A DNA stretch of 64,000 bases from Nicotiana tabacum (lineage: Eukaryota; Streptophyta; Magnoliopsida; Solanales; Solanaceae): assembly GCF_000715075.1 (NCBI RefSeq), contig NC_134087.1:155049436-155113435 (forward strand), in the 5' to 3' direction. A program made the position numbers and the translations under genes. A model generated the notes under the pieces. It was not told the origin of the DNA, did not search any database, and saw only the letters and a program-made list of their open reading frames with translations. The stretch's first letter is position 1. Each line of letters opens with the position of its first letter. Shown piece after piece: positions 40,949-53,515 of this stretch.

Positions 40949-43900
40949 TGTCGCGCCCCTTTTTTTTCCTCGTGGTAATTGGGTTTATGACATTTTGAGG
41001 GATAACTCGTTCCTTTTTTTGGGAATTAGGTATTTGAAGAGTTGCCACCTAACGATTTAAGGTACGTTAGGGCACCTATAAGGTTCAACTACAAGTATGT
41101 TTGATAACCAAAGATAGGGTAAGAGCTTGAAATTATCCTAAGGGGAAGGTGTTAGGTACCCCTCAGGATCCACTAGTGTGGTTCCCGGCCAAATAGCTTT
41201 TTGTGAATTTGTGCAATTAGCAAGTAGACAAGTAGGGCTCAAATAATATGGGATTTAAGTTAAAGTACACAAGTGTTTGAAAAACGATTAATAAAAGGAA
41301 TGTTTTGAAAAGAATTATAATCTAAGCATACTTATAAAAATAAAATGGGGTGTCCTAGGTTTGTTTGTAATATGGATCACATCAATGCCATACCCGGTAT
41401 GACACTTCTCAGAATAGGGGATACACGTGGTATTAGCGCACCGGTCATCATCTCCATATCTATCCTTTCCCACCCCATGAAGGTAACTAAAGCGAGGGTT
41501 GGTCTCGACCACTATTGCATGCTGCTACCCGTCCCTTCCTATTAGTCCCGGAGGAATTTAGGACTCCCATTCCTATAAGAAGCAAGTTCTAGGGCAGACC
41601 CTCAGGTTTAAAGGCAAAAATGCTAAAGCGACATACAAAAACATATAAGAATGCAATTAGGGGAAACATATAAGCAAATACAAGGCTCAGTTATACCTCT
41701 GCAAACAGTGCACATAGACAGCACGACTTATACACAATTAAGGTCTGAATTTAAAGTCCTAAGCAGGGTGTTTAAGTCAAAACCAGATTTATCACATGAC
41801 TCAGAAAAGAAGTCTGAATCAGGCCTGCCTGCTGGGTGTGACAGTCGAGAATTAAACAAAGACAGTTCCAATTTTATTTAAGTAATTACCTAAGGCTTGC
41901 CTAGGCGTAAACAGTATTCAGAATTGTTAAGACAGTTTGGAGATTATTATTACCTAAAACATGTTTTTCTAGTTGCAGAGATTATTACCAGTTATTCAGA
42001 AACTCCGTAATGTGAAAACTATTACCTTACTACCTTTTCATGAATCAGCAATTAACTGGCCATTTTTAAACAAAATGCAAACAGGATCCTAGAACATGAT
42101 ATCTAATATGCACATGCATATGGTAGAGTTCCTAAGGCATGATCTCTAAATATACGAAAGAGTTGCAGAATTATTAAGAAACGACTTCATGAGGAACAAT
42201 TTTTATTTATTAGTCCTAGAAGCAAGATTTCTAAGTGTTGGACATGAATCATGGATTAATGAATGAGATGCTAAAGCAGGAAGCATGAATCCTAAGAACA
42301 TGATACCTAATGCATTGTATGAATCCTAAATATGATTTCTATTGCACAACTTGGAATATAAACCTAATAACATGTTTTCTACCCTTTAACTATAGCATGC
42401 ATATTTCCTCATCCTTTTTCACTAACCCCAATATTTGTTTACAAATTATTACAGACCCTATGATAGAATTACATAAGAAATGTAAAAATAAGAAGTTACA
42501 ACCATAGGAAGCCTGATCCTGACTTTCTCTCTGAGTTATGTAGTAAACCATTTCAAATGTCAATACTGTTCCAAACCATTCTCATACCTAGGTGTGTCAG
42601 AGTTCCCTAAGGACCTCAAGGGATCCCGGGCAGTGCTCACACCCAAATTGCATAACCAAGAGTAAGTGCAATGTGGAAGAGCCAGCCCTTATGTGTCCAG
42701 TTTCAGAGGGAGCTCAAGGGTCCCAAAGCAAGGCTCAGACAAGAGGGGCAGAACCTAATGATATAAGAGTGCATGTGAGAGTGCTGGACATAGACTCAAA
42801 GGAGTTGAGTTGGAAAATAGTTTTAGAAATAACATATTTGAAGTTAGTTTGTAGAACAGCAAAAGAATTGCCTAATAAAACAATTTTTGAAAGGGAAAGG
42901 GGGTAGGAGCACACACAGAACAAGTTTAGAGAGAATTACATGCTTCAGCAGTTACAAATAGGGGAGTAGGGTTGGGAACATAGAGGGCCCAAATCAGAAA
43001 CACACAATTAGTCATGAATTAGGTACATTATAGACATGCTAGTCGAAGAACGTAAACAAGAACAAGATCACATTTGAACAAAGGAGGGCAAAATTTTAAG
43101 CATGTTGAGTAAAGTAATAGACAAATAGTACAACTCAACAGCATGAGCCATTAAGTTAGTACAGAAAGAGACAAGGGTTGACAAACAAGGGAACACATAG
43201 AGTTGAGTTTTAGAATTAAATTAAGAACATACCAGTTAAAGGAGCAAAGTTCAGAAAAAGTAAAGCAATCAGAGTTCCAAAGTCTAGCCTTGGCTTTCAG
43301 CCGGCTAAACAAGGCAGTAGCACAAGTAGTAGAGAAAGAAAGAGAGTTTGAATGTGTAAGTGTGTGTTTTTGAACTCAGTTGTTCGTGTCTTGTTAATGA
43401 AAGCATTAGGGTATTTATAGCTTTTAAAACGAGTAGAAAAATAAGGTAACAAGTAAAGATTTAACACAAATATGGAAGTAATCACAATCAGAATCAATTA
43501 ATACAAGTATTCCCTTTAATCAAGGGATTACTGCTCAAATGGATACTAATAGAGGTAATTAAGGAAAGAAAATCAATTTGAGGAAGATTGATTTCTGACC
43601 AAATAAGGGCTAGAAAGAATATAGAGTATACAATTGAGTCTAGGTACAGAATACACTTAATTGGGGAAAGGATTCAGCGGGGTGAAACATCACAGCAAAT
43701 AAAGGAAGGGGGTCAATCAATTTAAACAAATGAGTAAAATTAAGGTTTTGTAAGAAAACCTTGCAACCAAACCATAACTTAAGGAAATCAAGATCAATCA
43801 AGAAAGAATCATGATTCTGTACTTCGCCATAAAAATAGAGAAGAATGAACAAGAGTATCAGACATGCAAGGCCAACCATATTGGCAAAAGAAGCAACTAG

Positions 43901-45360
43901 ATAAACATACAACAGTAACACGAGTACGCTAAGGATTCAGTAGTAAAAGAACCCATTCGAAACATGGCAATCAACAGGTCAAGTAGTCACATAGAACCAA
44001 AATGAAGGAAACAGTCTAACACATAGCAACAGGTAGAGGAGATCAGACCAACACACTGAAATAAGTAAAGGAAGTCTTCAAAAGCTCACAATAACAAGTG
44101 AGGAAAGTTTTAAGAAATTAGGCTTTTAACAAAAATGGTAAGACCTCAGGATCAGTCAAGACAAACAAAGGAAAGGATTTAACCATGAAGAACTTAATCG
44201 AAATAGGCATACATACAAAAACACATTTTCAGAACACCGAATAAAACCAAAGATACTTAGAATTTTAACACGATGAACCAGGTAGAAGAAAAACATAAGC
44301 AAATCGTTTAAACATAGTAAAATCATAAAACAACACTGAAAATCGGAGAAGAGATCTTTTAAAAGAGGTTGAGAAAATCCTAATCGTTGAAAACGAAGAG
44401 TCGTTTTGAAAAATCGGAAAACCTTTAAGGAAAACACTTAAGAGGTTCATAACATACACAGATCTGGAAAAAAAAAGGAAAGCCTTTAGAGTTAGGGTTT
44501 CGGAGAACCCAAAAAAATGAGAAAGACTTCGAAAAGTTACCGATCTAGCCGGAAAAGTCAAAGATCTGACTAGGAGACCGGTACACATCTCGAACAGCCA
44601 TGAGGGTCCATGGATTGGGTGAGGATCGAAGGGGATTAGGGTTAGTTTGGGTGGCAGCGGCTAGGGTTGGCTTTAGGTTTCAGAGAGAGTTTGAGAGGAG
44701 AGGGGATTCAAGGGTGGCAGACCGTAACAAATGAATTAGGTTAGGGGTCATTTTGGGTTAACAAAAGGTAAGGGGAAAGGGGGAACGTTGATTTGAATGA
44801 TCAACAGTCATGATCAAATGGGTAGGTAGGGATCCGGTTCGGGCTTGGGTTAAAATTGGGTTAGGGGCAGATTTGAATTGGAATTGGGCTGGGGAATTGG
44901 GGATTTGATTTGGGCTAGATTTTAAAGCCAATTTTGGCTATAAATTAAGTAGCCATTTTTTCCCTTTTAATTTTATAAAAATAATAAATAATTTCTGAAA
45001 ACTAATTTTGAAGGCTAAAATGATTTATAGCACATAAATAACAATTTAAAAACACTGAATCCAATTTTATGAATATAAAACCTAATTAAACCTTAAAAGG
45101 GCTAATATTGCAATTATATGCAATTTAGCTTTAAAAATACTAAAAACATTTTAAAAATATGTAAAAATTACCTTAGCCATATTTTGGCATAAATATAAAA
45201 ATCCAATAGATAAATTATCAAAATAATAATTTTGGAAATAATTATTGGGATTTTATGGATAAAAAGGGAGAAAATAAATCAATTTAAACGTTTAAAAATT
45301 ATGAAAAAATAATAAAACACTTGGACATGCTTATATATGCTATTTTGAAGTTATTTTGCA
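40949..45360 (-). mobile_element. 5' LTR of the Ogre/Tat(-) element
   Basis: On the minus strand it runs from TGCAAAATAACTTC (45360) to AAAAAAAAGGGGCGCGACA (40949), 4412 bp. Ogre LTRs are known to reach this length. The AT-rich first 450 bp resemble the start of the Tat LTR at 11596 in composition. A TATA box lies at 43411-43420. The right boundary cuts the Athila gag, with TATGG (45361-45365) as candidate TSD. Inside there are only spurious ORFs. The rest of the element left of 39475 is missing. Confidence 0.75.
43411..43420 (-). promoter_or_regulatory. Candidate TATA box of the Ogre/Tat(-) LTR
   Basis: Minus-strand CTATAAATAC within AAGCTATAAATACCCTAATG. A second transcribed-looking, CCCTAA-rich stretch at 44450-44720 leaves the true start open. 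Confidence 0.45.
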
Positions 45361-46020
45361 TATGGCAGAACATAACCAAGCTTGGCACTCGAAAGACACC
45401 ACGGGTGGAATTGCATATGGTACTCCTTCCTTGACCAACATGATTAAGGAGAACCAAGAAAGAGATCAAGTAATTTCCGGGCTTGCCACCAATGTCAACG
45501 TGTTAACGAAAATGTTCACTAAAAGCCAAACAAAAAAGGTAAATGTTGTGGAAGATATGCAACCCATGTCAAATGAGGATTACGAGGAAGCAAATTATGT
45601 CAACAACTCTCAAGGAGGTTATCAAAGGCAACCCAACCAAGGTTCAGGACAACAAAACCAATGGAGGCCTAAACCGCAAGGGCAAGGCAACCAACAGTGG
45701 AAAAATGACCAAGGTAGTTTAAATCAAGGAAATTGGAGTAACAACAACAACAATTTTTCAAATCGGAGTTCCAACCCCTATGTTCCACCAAAGGGGAAAT
45801 ATTCAAACTTTCCACATTGTATAGAAAGTTCATCGAGTGAGTCCAAGTTGGAAAACATGCTTGAACGAGTATTACAAAATCAAGATAGAGACGACACTTC
45901 AAACCGAGCTTGTGGGATCTCATACCATATCTATTCAAAAGTTGGAGATGCAAATGAGATATCTCTCAAGAGAGTAAAATCGAAAGCAAAAAGGCACGCT
46001 CCCAAATGACACAATTGCAA
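45361..46020 (+). pseudogene. Athila gag, C-terminal part
   Basis: The frame enters directly at the Ogre LTR boundary (MAEHNQAWHSKDT). It continues as a coiled part (NMIKENQERDQVISGLATNV) and an Asn/Gln/Gly-rich tail (residues 80-160, NQGSGQQNQWRPKPQGQGNQ). It ends at 46007-46009 and the similarity continues in another frame. The N-terminal capsid part lies beyond the Ogre insertion and is not seen. This gag tail is typical for Athila elements of dicots. Confidence 0.7.
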
Positions 46021-47104
46021 ACTCAAAAGGTAGTGGGAGTGGCCCAACTTCTCATAGTATGGCAATCACAAGTCGAAGTGGGAAACTACTTCAAGGAGAG
46101 AATGAACAAGTGGTCGAAGTGGAAGATTCCGAACAAGAAGTTGAGGCACAAGTTGAGGTGCCAATTATTGTTGAAGTTGAAAGACTCCCAAAGAAGGACA
46201 AGATCTCAAGAAGTGAACCATGAAGAGGTTAAGGAAAAGGTAATAGAGGCACCAAAAACTCTAGCACCAATTCCTAGGCCTCCACCTCCTTTCCCTCAAA
46301 GATTTGCTAGGAAGGTTGATGATAGCAAACTCGAGAAGTTCTATGACATTCTCAAGCAATTATCAATGAACATTATATTTGTGGAAACATTTCAAGAGAT
46401 GCGGGGTTTTGCTAAGTACTTGAAGGACTTGATCACTAAAAAGAGAACCACCAAGAATGAAGTGGTGAATGTGACTCACCGGGTTAGTTCCATCATTACA
46501 ACAACCACCTTCCAAAAGAAAGAGGACCCGGAAGCCTTCACCATTCCATGCACTATTGGGTTGTGCGATTTTGCACGAGCCCTTTGTGATAATGGGTCTA
46601 GCATCAACTTAATGCCCCTTTTATTTTCAAACAAACGGGATTAGGTATGCTTAGGCTTACAAGTATGAGGTTGCAAATGGCCGACCGTTCAATAAAGCGA
46701 CTAGTGGGAATTGTTGATGATGTTCTTATGAAAGTAGGAAAGTTTCTCCTCCTTGACGACTTTATTATCCTCGATTGTGATATTGATAAAGAAATCCCTA
46801 TCTCTTGGGGAGACCATTCCTTGCTACTGGAAGAGCACTCATGATTTCGAAATGAAATGAGATCAAGTTCCGAGTTAATGACGAAGAGGTTACCTTTCAA
46901 GAAATTAAGGGTATGAAATTGCCACATGCATACGAAAGTATCTCAGTCATTGATATTGTTGATGAGGTAGAGGATACAGTCGAGGTAAACATGGAAGAAG
47001 AATGCCTTGGTGAGGCATTGGCGGCTATTTTGGCAAATTTTGATGGAGAAGACATGGAAGGATACATGGAATCAGTGAATGCATTGGAAGGGCTTGGGTC
47101 CTAA
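46006..47104 (+). pseudogene. Athila gag end and protease
   Basis: A linker rich in Lys, Glu and Pro (APIPRPPPPFPQRFARKVDD) is followed by FYDILKQLSMNIIFVETFQE and GFAKYLKDLITKKRTTKNEV. The protease block ARALCDNGSSINLMPL (about 46575-46620) carries the retropepsin Asp, with N-G in place of the usual L-G/S-G. After a frameshift, MRLQMADRSIKRLVGIVDDV and GKFLLLDDFIILDCDIDKE (46670-46790) follow. An acidic segment at 46913-47104 links to RT. Frame breaks at 46642 and 46842 inactivate it. Confidence 0.75.
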
Positions 47105-48886
47105 ACTTATGCACCAAAGAAACTTTCTCTTGACTTAGATAATAGAGTCACTCCTCACGCTAAGCCTTCAATTATCGAGCTGCCATAACTTGAGCTCAAG
47201 CCACTTCTACCGCACTTAAGGTATAAATTTCTTGGCTCTAATGAAACTCTACCTGTAATCGTTTCTTCTTTGTTGATTGACATCCAGGTTGAACACTTGT
47301 TGAGTACCTTGAGGGAGCACAGACAGGCTATTAGGTAAACAATAGCGGACATCCGAGGGATTCCTGCTAGAAGTTGTGAGCACAAGATACAATTGGAGCA
47401 AGAGAGAAAACCTAGCGTGGAGTATCAAAGAAGGTTAAACCCTTCCATGCAAGAGGTGGTGAAGAAATAAATCATAAAATGGTTGGATACCGGGGTTGTC
47501 TACCCCATTACCGATAGTCCTTGGATAAATCCGGTGCAATGTGTGCCAAAGAAAGGAGGCATGACCATGATTCAAAATGACAAAAATGAACTCATCCCAA
47601 CAAGGATAGTGACCAGGTGGAGAGTGTGCATGGACTACCGGAAGCTCAATAATGCTACTGCAAAGACCATTTTCTGATTCCTTTTATTGATCATATCATT
47701 GATCGGCTAACGGTAAGGTCATTTAATTGCTTCTTGGATGGTAATTACAGCTACAACCAAATCAACATCGCCTTAGAGGATCAAGAGAAGACAATATTCA
47801 TATGTCCGTATTGGACCTTTTCTTTTAGCAGAATGTCATTTGGGATATGTAGTGCCCCGGCTACCTTTCAACGATACATGATGTCCATCTTCTCAGACAC
47901 GGTGGAGAATTTCTTAGAGGTTTTCATGGATGACTTTTCTGTAGTTGGTGATTCCTTTGAGCATTACCTTGACAACCTTCAGCAACTTCTCAAAAGATGT
48001 GAGGAAACAAACCTTGTGCTCAACTGGGAAAATTTTCACTTCATGGTAGATGAGGGTATTGTTCTAGGCCAAAAAATTTCCAATCAAGGCATAGAGGTTG
48101 ATCGGGCAAAGATCGAGATCATTTCCAAGCTTCCTCCTCCCACTTTGGTAAAAGTTGTTCGAAGCTTTTTGGGACATGCCGGGTTTTATAGGCGATTTAT
48201 CAAAGACTTCTCAAAAATTGCAAGTCCCATGTGCAAGCTCATTGAAAAGGATGCGAAGTTTGAGTTCGATGAGAAATGCCTCAAAGCTTTTGAGGAATTG
48301 AAAGCAAGGCTTACCACGGCACCTATTACTATCACACCTGATTGGTCTCTTCCATTTGAACTCATGTGTGATGCCAGTGGTGTAGCTATTAGAGCATTAC
48401 TTGGTCAACGCCATAAGAAGATTCTTCATCCTGTCTACTATCAAGCAAGATACTCAATGGCGTACAAATGAATTACATTGTGACGGAGCAAGAACTGTTG
48501 GCTATTGTCTATGTTTTTGAAAAATTTCGAGACTATCTGTTGGGCTCCAATGAGTCTACACCGATCATGCTGCTCTCCACTACCTTATGGCGAATAAGGA
48601 TGCTAAACCAAGATTGATTAGGTGGGTTCTTTTTTTACAAGAATTTGACTTTGAAGTCAAAGATCATAGAGGAACAGAGAATCAAGTTGTGAATCACCTA
48701 TCTAGGCTTGAAGAGGCATGGAGACCAAAAGAAGATCTTGAAATTATTGATGTCTTCCCAGATGAACACATATTGACATTGTCTAGCACCTTCACTCCTT
48801 GGTATGCCGACATTGCTAACTTGTGGTTAGTGACCATATCCCTGATGGATTGGAAACCTATCAAAAGAAAAGTTCTTGCGGGAGTG
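47105..48886 (+). pseudogene. Athila reverse transcriptase and RNase H
   Basis: RT begins in LKPLLPHLRYKFLGSNETLP (47190). It continues with GVVYPITDSPWINPVQCVPK (47490), WRVCMDYRKLNNAT (47620), then a frame break at 47676 and the longest intact stretch, 47734-48471. That stretch has DGNYSYNQINIALEDQEKT, MSFGICSAPATFQRYM and EVFMDDFSVVGD, so both catalytic Asp are present (47929-47934). LPPPTLVKVVRSFLGHAGFY, YRRFIKDFS and RNase H ELMCDASGVAIRALLGQR follow. The rest of RNase H is in other frames ([38 protein letters not shown] at 48664). The sequence is Athila-lineage Ty3/gypsy and less decayed than Tekay(+). Confidence 0.85.
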
Positions 48887-50057
48887 TAGGCAATACTACT
48901 GAGAGGAACCCTTTCTGTTCCATATTTGCACTAACAACATCATTCGGCATTGTGTTCCGGAAGATGAGGTAATTCAAATTCTCAAAGCATGTCATGACTC
49001 CCTAGTGGGGGGCCATCATGGTGGAAATTGTACTACAGCAAAAGTGCTTGAATGTGGCTATTATTGGCCATCGATCTACCAAGATGCAAACCAAATGGTC
49101 AAGGAATGTGATTAGTGTCAAAGATAAGGGTCAATTTCTAGAAGACATGAGATGCCTATGAAGTTTATGATGGAGGTCGAGATCTTTGATATATGGGAGA
49201 TAGATTTCATGGGTCCCTTCGTTAAGCTCATACGACATGACATATATCTTGGTGGCAGTAGATTATGTCTCCAAATGGGTTGAGGCAATTTCTTTGCCGA
49301 ACAATGAGGTAAGGAGTGTAACCACTTTCTTGAAGAAGAACATATTTACGCGGTTTGGAACCCCAAGGGTGATCCTTAGTGATAGTGGTTCTCACTTTTG
49401 CAACAAAGCTTTTGCTGGGCTGCTTGAAAAATATGGAGTCAGGCACAAGGTGGCCACCCATTATCATCCTCAGTCAAGCGGTCAAGTTGAAGTGTCCAAC
49501 AGGGAGATTAAAAACATCCTAGCAACAATTGTTAACACAAACAGGACCGACTGGTCAAAGAAGCTAGATGATGCATTATGGGCATATAGGACAGCATTTA
49601 AGACTCCCATTGGCACCTCACTATACCAGTTGGTTTTTGGTAAGGCATGCCACCTGCCAGTGGATCTTGAACACAAAGCTATGTGGGCATTAAAAAAGTT
49701 AATCTTGACTGGGCCGAAGCTGCTAATCTAAGGATGACACAACTCAATGAGATGGAAGAATTCTGTTTTCATGCCTATGAGAATGCAGCCATGTATAAGG
49801 AAAGAATGAAGTTTGTTCATGACAAGAAGATTTTGAAGCGAGAATTCAAATCCAGTGACTTGGTCTTACTCTTCAACTCAAGAATGAAGTTCTTTCCGAG
49901 CAAACTCAAATCCAAATGGTCTGGCCCATTCAAAGTTGTGAATGTGTCTTCCTATGGTGCTATTGAATTGGAATCCGAGGACGAGACTCGAACTTTCAAA
50001 GTAAATGGAAAAGGATCAAGCATTACCTCAGAACCATTGGAGAAAGGCACTTGGTAG
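48887..50057 (+). pseudogene. Athila integrase
   Basis: The HHCC part (48950-49150) is spread over frames and interrupted by stops. The core at 49237-49731 is open: the first Asp in [11 protein letters not shown] (residue 9), the second in [11 protein letters not shown] (residue 49) and Glu in [11 protein letters not shown] (residue 85), i.e. D-D-35-E intact. [20 protein letters not shown] and [10 protein letters not shown] follow. A frameshift leads into 49683-50057, with the C-terminal domain FNSRMKFFPSKLKSKWSGPF and VNVSSYGAIEL. No chromodomain is present, as expected for Athila. Integrase inserts the cDNA in the nucleus. Confidence 0.85.
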
Positions 50058-51495
50058 AACAATTCGCACTCAAAGACGATCCTGCACCAACCCCTACCAA
50101 TGATTAGTCAAAATGGGGGTAGTCGTGCCGCAATGTTATATCAAATGCTTCTTGGGAGGCAACCCATGTGTGGTAACATTTTTTGCTTAGATTTTAAATT
50201 TGGTAAGTTTATTTGTAAGTTTTGAGTAGTTTAACATGTGTGTTAGAATGCAGGTGACCCAAAATACAATGAAACAGGATGCAAGGGCAGAGGAAAATGA
50301 AGGAAAGCAAGCCAATCTTCACATGTGTTCTGTGACAACATATGCGGCCGCATATTGGATTTGCGGACCGCATAATGATTGCAGACACAAGAAGAAAATA
50401 ATGCAATCTGGGCCTTCAAAAATGCAGTGAAAATTCACTTTTTGCGGCCCACATAATGATTATGCGATCGCAGAACTGATCACAAAGCTGATTCGCATAA
50501 CTCAGTCATTAATCCATCGCATACACATATGCGAACGCATAATGTGTTATGCGATGCACTCCCTCACCATGAACCTCTAAGGTATTAAGCCCTAAATCCC
50601 TCACTCATTTTCGTCGTTCTTTTACACTCCCGCACACACACGGGCACAAAGAATAACACAAAAGAAAAGATAGAAAAGACCAAAAACATTGGGGGGGAAA
50701 CACAAAATCAAAAAGGAATTGAAAAGGAAGGGATTACCTTGCTCATGATTGAGACCGAAATCGTCCATCCTCTGATATCTGATATGTACAATTCCATCCT
50801 TTCTCTTGCTTAATCAAATTGAAAAGTGCCATATACTTTCAATACCCTCCTCTGTCTCCCCAGCACCTTGCTATGGGTCATCCATTGTGAGTGCATGTAC
50901 TGAAAATCAAACATTGAGGGATACTGGGGGTAAATTGAAATTTGGGGATTTAAATTAAAGAGCAGGAATAAAGTAAAGAGATTGGAAAGTTGTAGCAATT
51001 TGCATAAATATTTTCCTAATGGCTAAGTGTGTGCTTGCGTATTTGGGACTGAGTGTGAATTTGATGTGTGTGCACTAGCCGGAGAACACCTTTTTGATTA
51101 GGAATGATGATCTTTGCGGTCCACATAACTGGTTTGCAGTCCGCAAAGTCATCAAATTTGGATGATAGGTAGTTTTCTATAAGCCCATGTGCAATTGAAT
51201 TTGCTACCGCAGAAACATTTTGCGGACTATAAAATGGTCACAGACAGAGGCATACAAAATGCTATATTTGAAGAACAAAATGCGACCGATCTGCGGTCGC
51301 ATAAGTTGTTCTATGGCCACTTCTGCGGACCACAGAACTTGTTTTGCTTCTTAGGGTTATAATGTGCGAAAGGTTTTGCGGCTCACAGAGTTGTTATGCG
51401 ATCGCATAACTAGTCTCAAAAACATCTTTGTTTTCATTTCTTTTCAATGTTGCCCATGCCATATCACATACTCACTCATTGAATAATTGACAGGA
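50058..51495 (+). other. Athila spacer between integrase and downstream ORF
   Basis: 1.4 kb without coding sequence. It contains two CpG-rich inverted-repeat blocks (50340-50560 and 51105-51415), with units such as TATGCGGCCGCATA, TTGCGGACCGCATAATG and TTATGCGATCGCATAA, like those upstream of the LTR TATA box at 55180-55500. A TATTAAG and pyrimidine-rich stretch at 50580-50640 is a possible start region. Confidence 0.55.
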
Positions 51496-53515
51496 ATGGC
51501 ATTAAAGAAATCCCTAGCATTGTGAAAACCTCCCGCTCGAGGAAAGAAATGGGTTGTTGCTCTGAGTCCACAATCACAGCAATCCAAATGCAAATGCCTG
51601 ACACAGCCAGCAATACATATGACCGTTCCTCCCAATCTGAAGAGAAGAAGGCATAGATTGACCTTGTGCCACCAGTTGACCTCCATGCTGAAGCACACCG
51701 AAAAAGTGGTAAAGACTCGGGTTTGGGGTTTCTGACTCTTGGACTCTGTACAAAGATGGCTTGGCAAAAAGAAAAATCCTCGAAGAAAGCAGCTAGGCTT
51801 GAAAGGTCTGAAAGAACACTACCCCTATGTGCTAGAAAACATCAAAAAGAGGGGCTGGGAATCCTTCACTCAGGTTCCGGGAGAATACAACGAGACGCTT
51901 GTTAGGGAATTCTATGATGTCTATGCTGCATCTAGGAATGCAGAACGAAAGAGAAACTGTAGATTCTTAGGCTCTATATTAGTCTGAGGAGTTGAAATAC
52001 TCTATGATGCCTCATCAATCAATGATGTATATTTCGAGGAATGGGGGCCAGGCACGGCATAATTTGATGAAAAGCTTAAAAACAAAGAATCCAGGCGTGC
52101 TTGGGTAGCCTCTGTCATAACCAAGGGAACTCCATCCTGGATTGCACCACGCCAAAGGATTCACAAGAGGGATCTTACCCAAGAAGGTTGGTATTGGCTA
52201 AGTTTTGCCTATTCCCATATAACGCAATCGAGAAATGAAATCGACATAAGTATCAAGAAGAAGATCTTTATTGCTTGCATCATGTCGGTATCAAGATTGA
52301 TGTGGGAGAGCTTATATTCCGTGAGATTGGGTTTTGGGCAAACCAAAAAGAAACTTTGCTCCCTTTTCCATGCTTAATCCGTGCTTTGTGTAAAGCTGGG
52401 ACAGTTCCTCCTTTCCCCAAACATGACCTCATAACAAAAGTTTTTAGGACATTGACATCACTCGGATCAATGATGTTGCAGATAAAGTGGTCGAAGATCC
52501 ACCAGAGCAATCACTCACTCTCCCTCCATCCTCAGCAACACCTGCTGCCTCATCAATGCTAAACACTTCTTCTGCACCGGCTACCTCCACATACACTCCC
52601 AGACCAGCCACTGCAACACCACCTGTCTCACTGCCTGCACTCTCCAAGCTTGGTCTACTAGCACAACATGAAAATGCCAAAGTAGACAAATTGGCCAAAG
52701 AACTTCAATCTCTTATCCGGCAAGCTTTGGCCCCAATTCAAACCTCTGTGAGCGATCTTCAAAAACAACATCTATCCTTTGAGTATTGACTCAAACATTT
52801 TAAAGTACGCCTTGAGAAGGTTGAGCGAGGTGGAGCTGGGGACATGACTCAACTCAAAAAGGATGTAGCTGAGCTCAAGTCAGAGCTGCATAAGATGCAG
52901 ACACTGGAGTTTGACTTGACCCCCTTTTTTCTGGTGGAAGGGGAACAGGGTACTGGCACCTCCCATGTACCAGGGCTCGATTTGGATTTCACAAACCTCA
53001 TATCAGCTGAGGTGGCCTATGGTACTGAGACTTCACAAGCTCCAGGCTCCGTTGTGCATATCGATGATCATTTAGAAAAGGAATCTGGAGGGTCTAATGA
53101 GGAAACTGATGAAGAGGAAATTGATGAGGAGGGATTACTTGAGGAGGGTGATGATCATAGGGACAACAGAGGCAAACAGACAGTTGTTCCTATAGAGGAA
53201 CTGGGTGAAGAAAAGGAAGATCTGCTGATAGCCATTGCACACTCTCTTGCAGATATGGTCGCCAAAGCTACTATGACGACCACACAGCCATCATCGGGTG
53301 AGACTAGCAGCTCTCAGGTCCAAGACCCAGCTCCCCAACTTGCGGAGCTTTCTACTTTGGTCTCAGACACCACTATCCCATCAGAGGTTCTACCCACTGC
53401 CTCCACAGTGTCAGCTTCCGGCCCCACGGCCACCTCGGATGCTCCATCTACTGTCCAGTTAGAGGATCCACCAAATGCCTCCACAGTGTCAGCTCCCAGC
53501 ACCACAAGCGCCTAG
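51496..53515 (+). pseudogene. Athila downstream ORF ('env-like' / plant transposon protein)
   Basis: Fragments in several frames form one protein. A basic start (51666-51780) is followed by KEHYPYVLENIKKRGWESFT and VREFYDVYAASRNAERKR (51800-51960), a middle part DVGELIFREIGFWANQKETL and PFPCLIRALCKAGTVPPFP (52290-52430), and a Ser/Thr/Pro-rich part (52487-52640). A coiled coil follows (DLQKQHL; TQLKKDVAELKSELHKMQTL at 52844), then an acidic tail (EETDEEEIDEEGLLEEGDD near 53095-53155). Athila elements carry such an ORF after pol. It was called env-like, but no signal peptide or membrane segment is visible, so an envelope role is not supported here. Confidence 0.65.

Noticed and set aside
45361..53515. 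Endogenous pararetrovirus (Caulimoviridae) origin of the RT segments
   Set aside because: Protease-RT-RNase H is followed by integrase and an LTR is present; no movement-protein or coat motif is seen.
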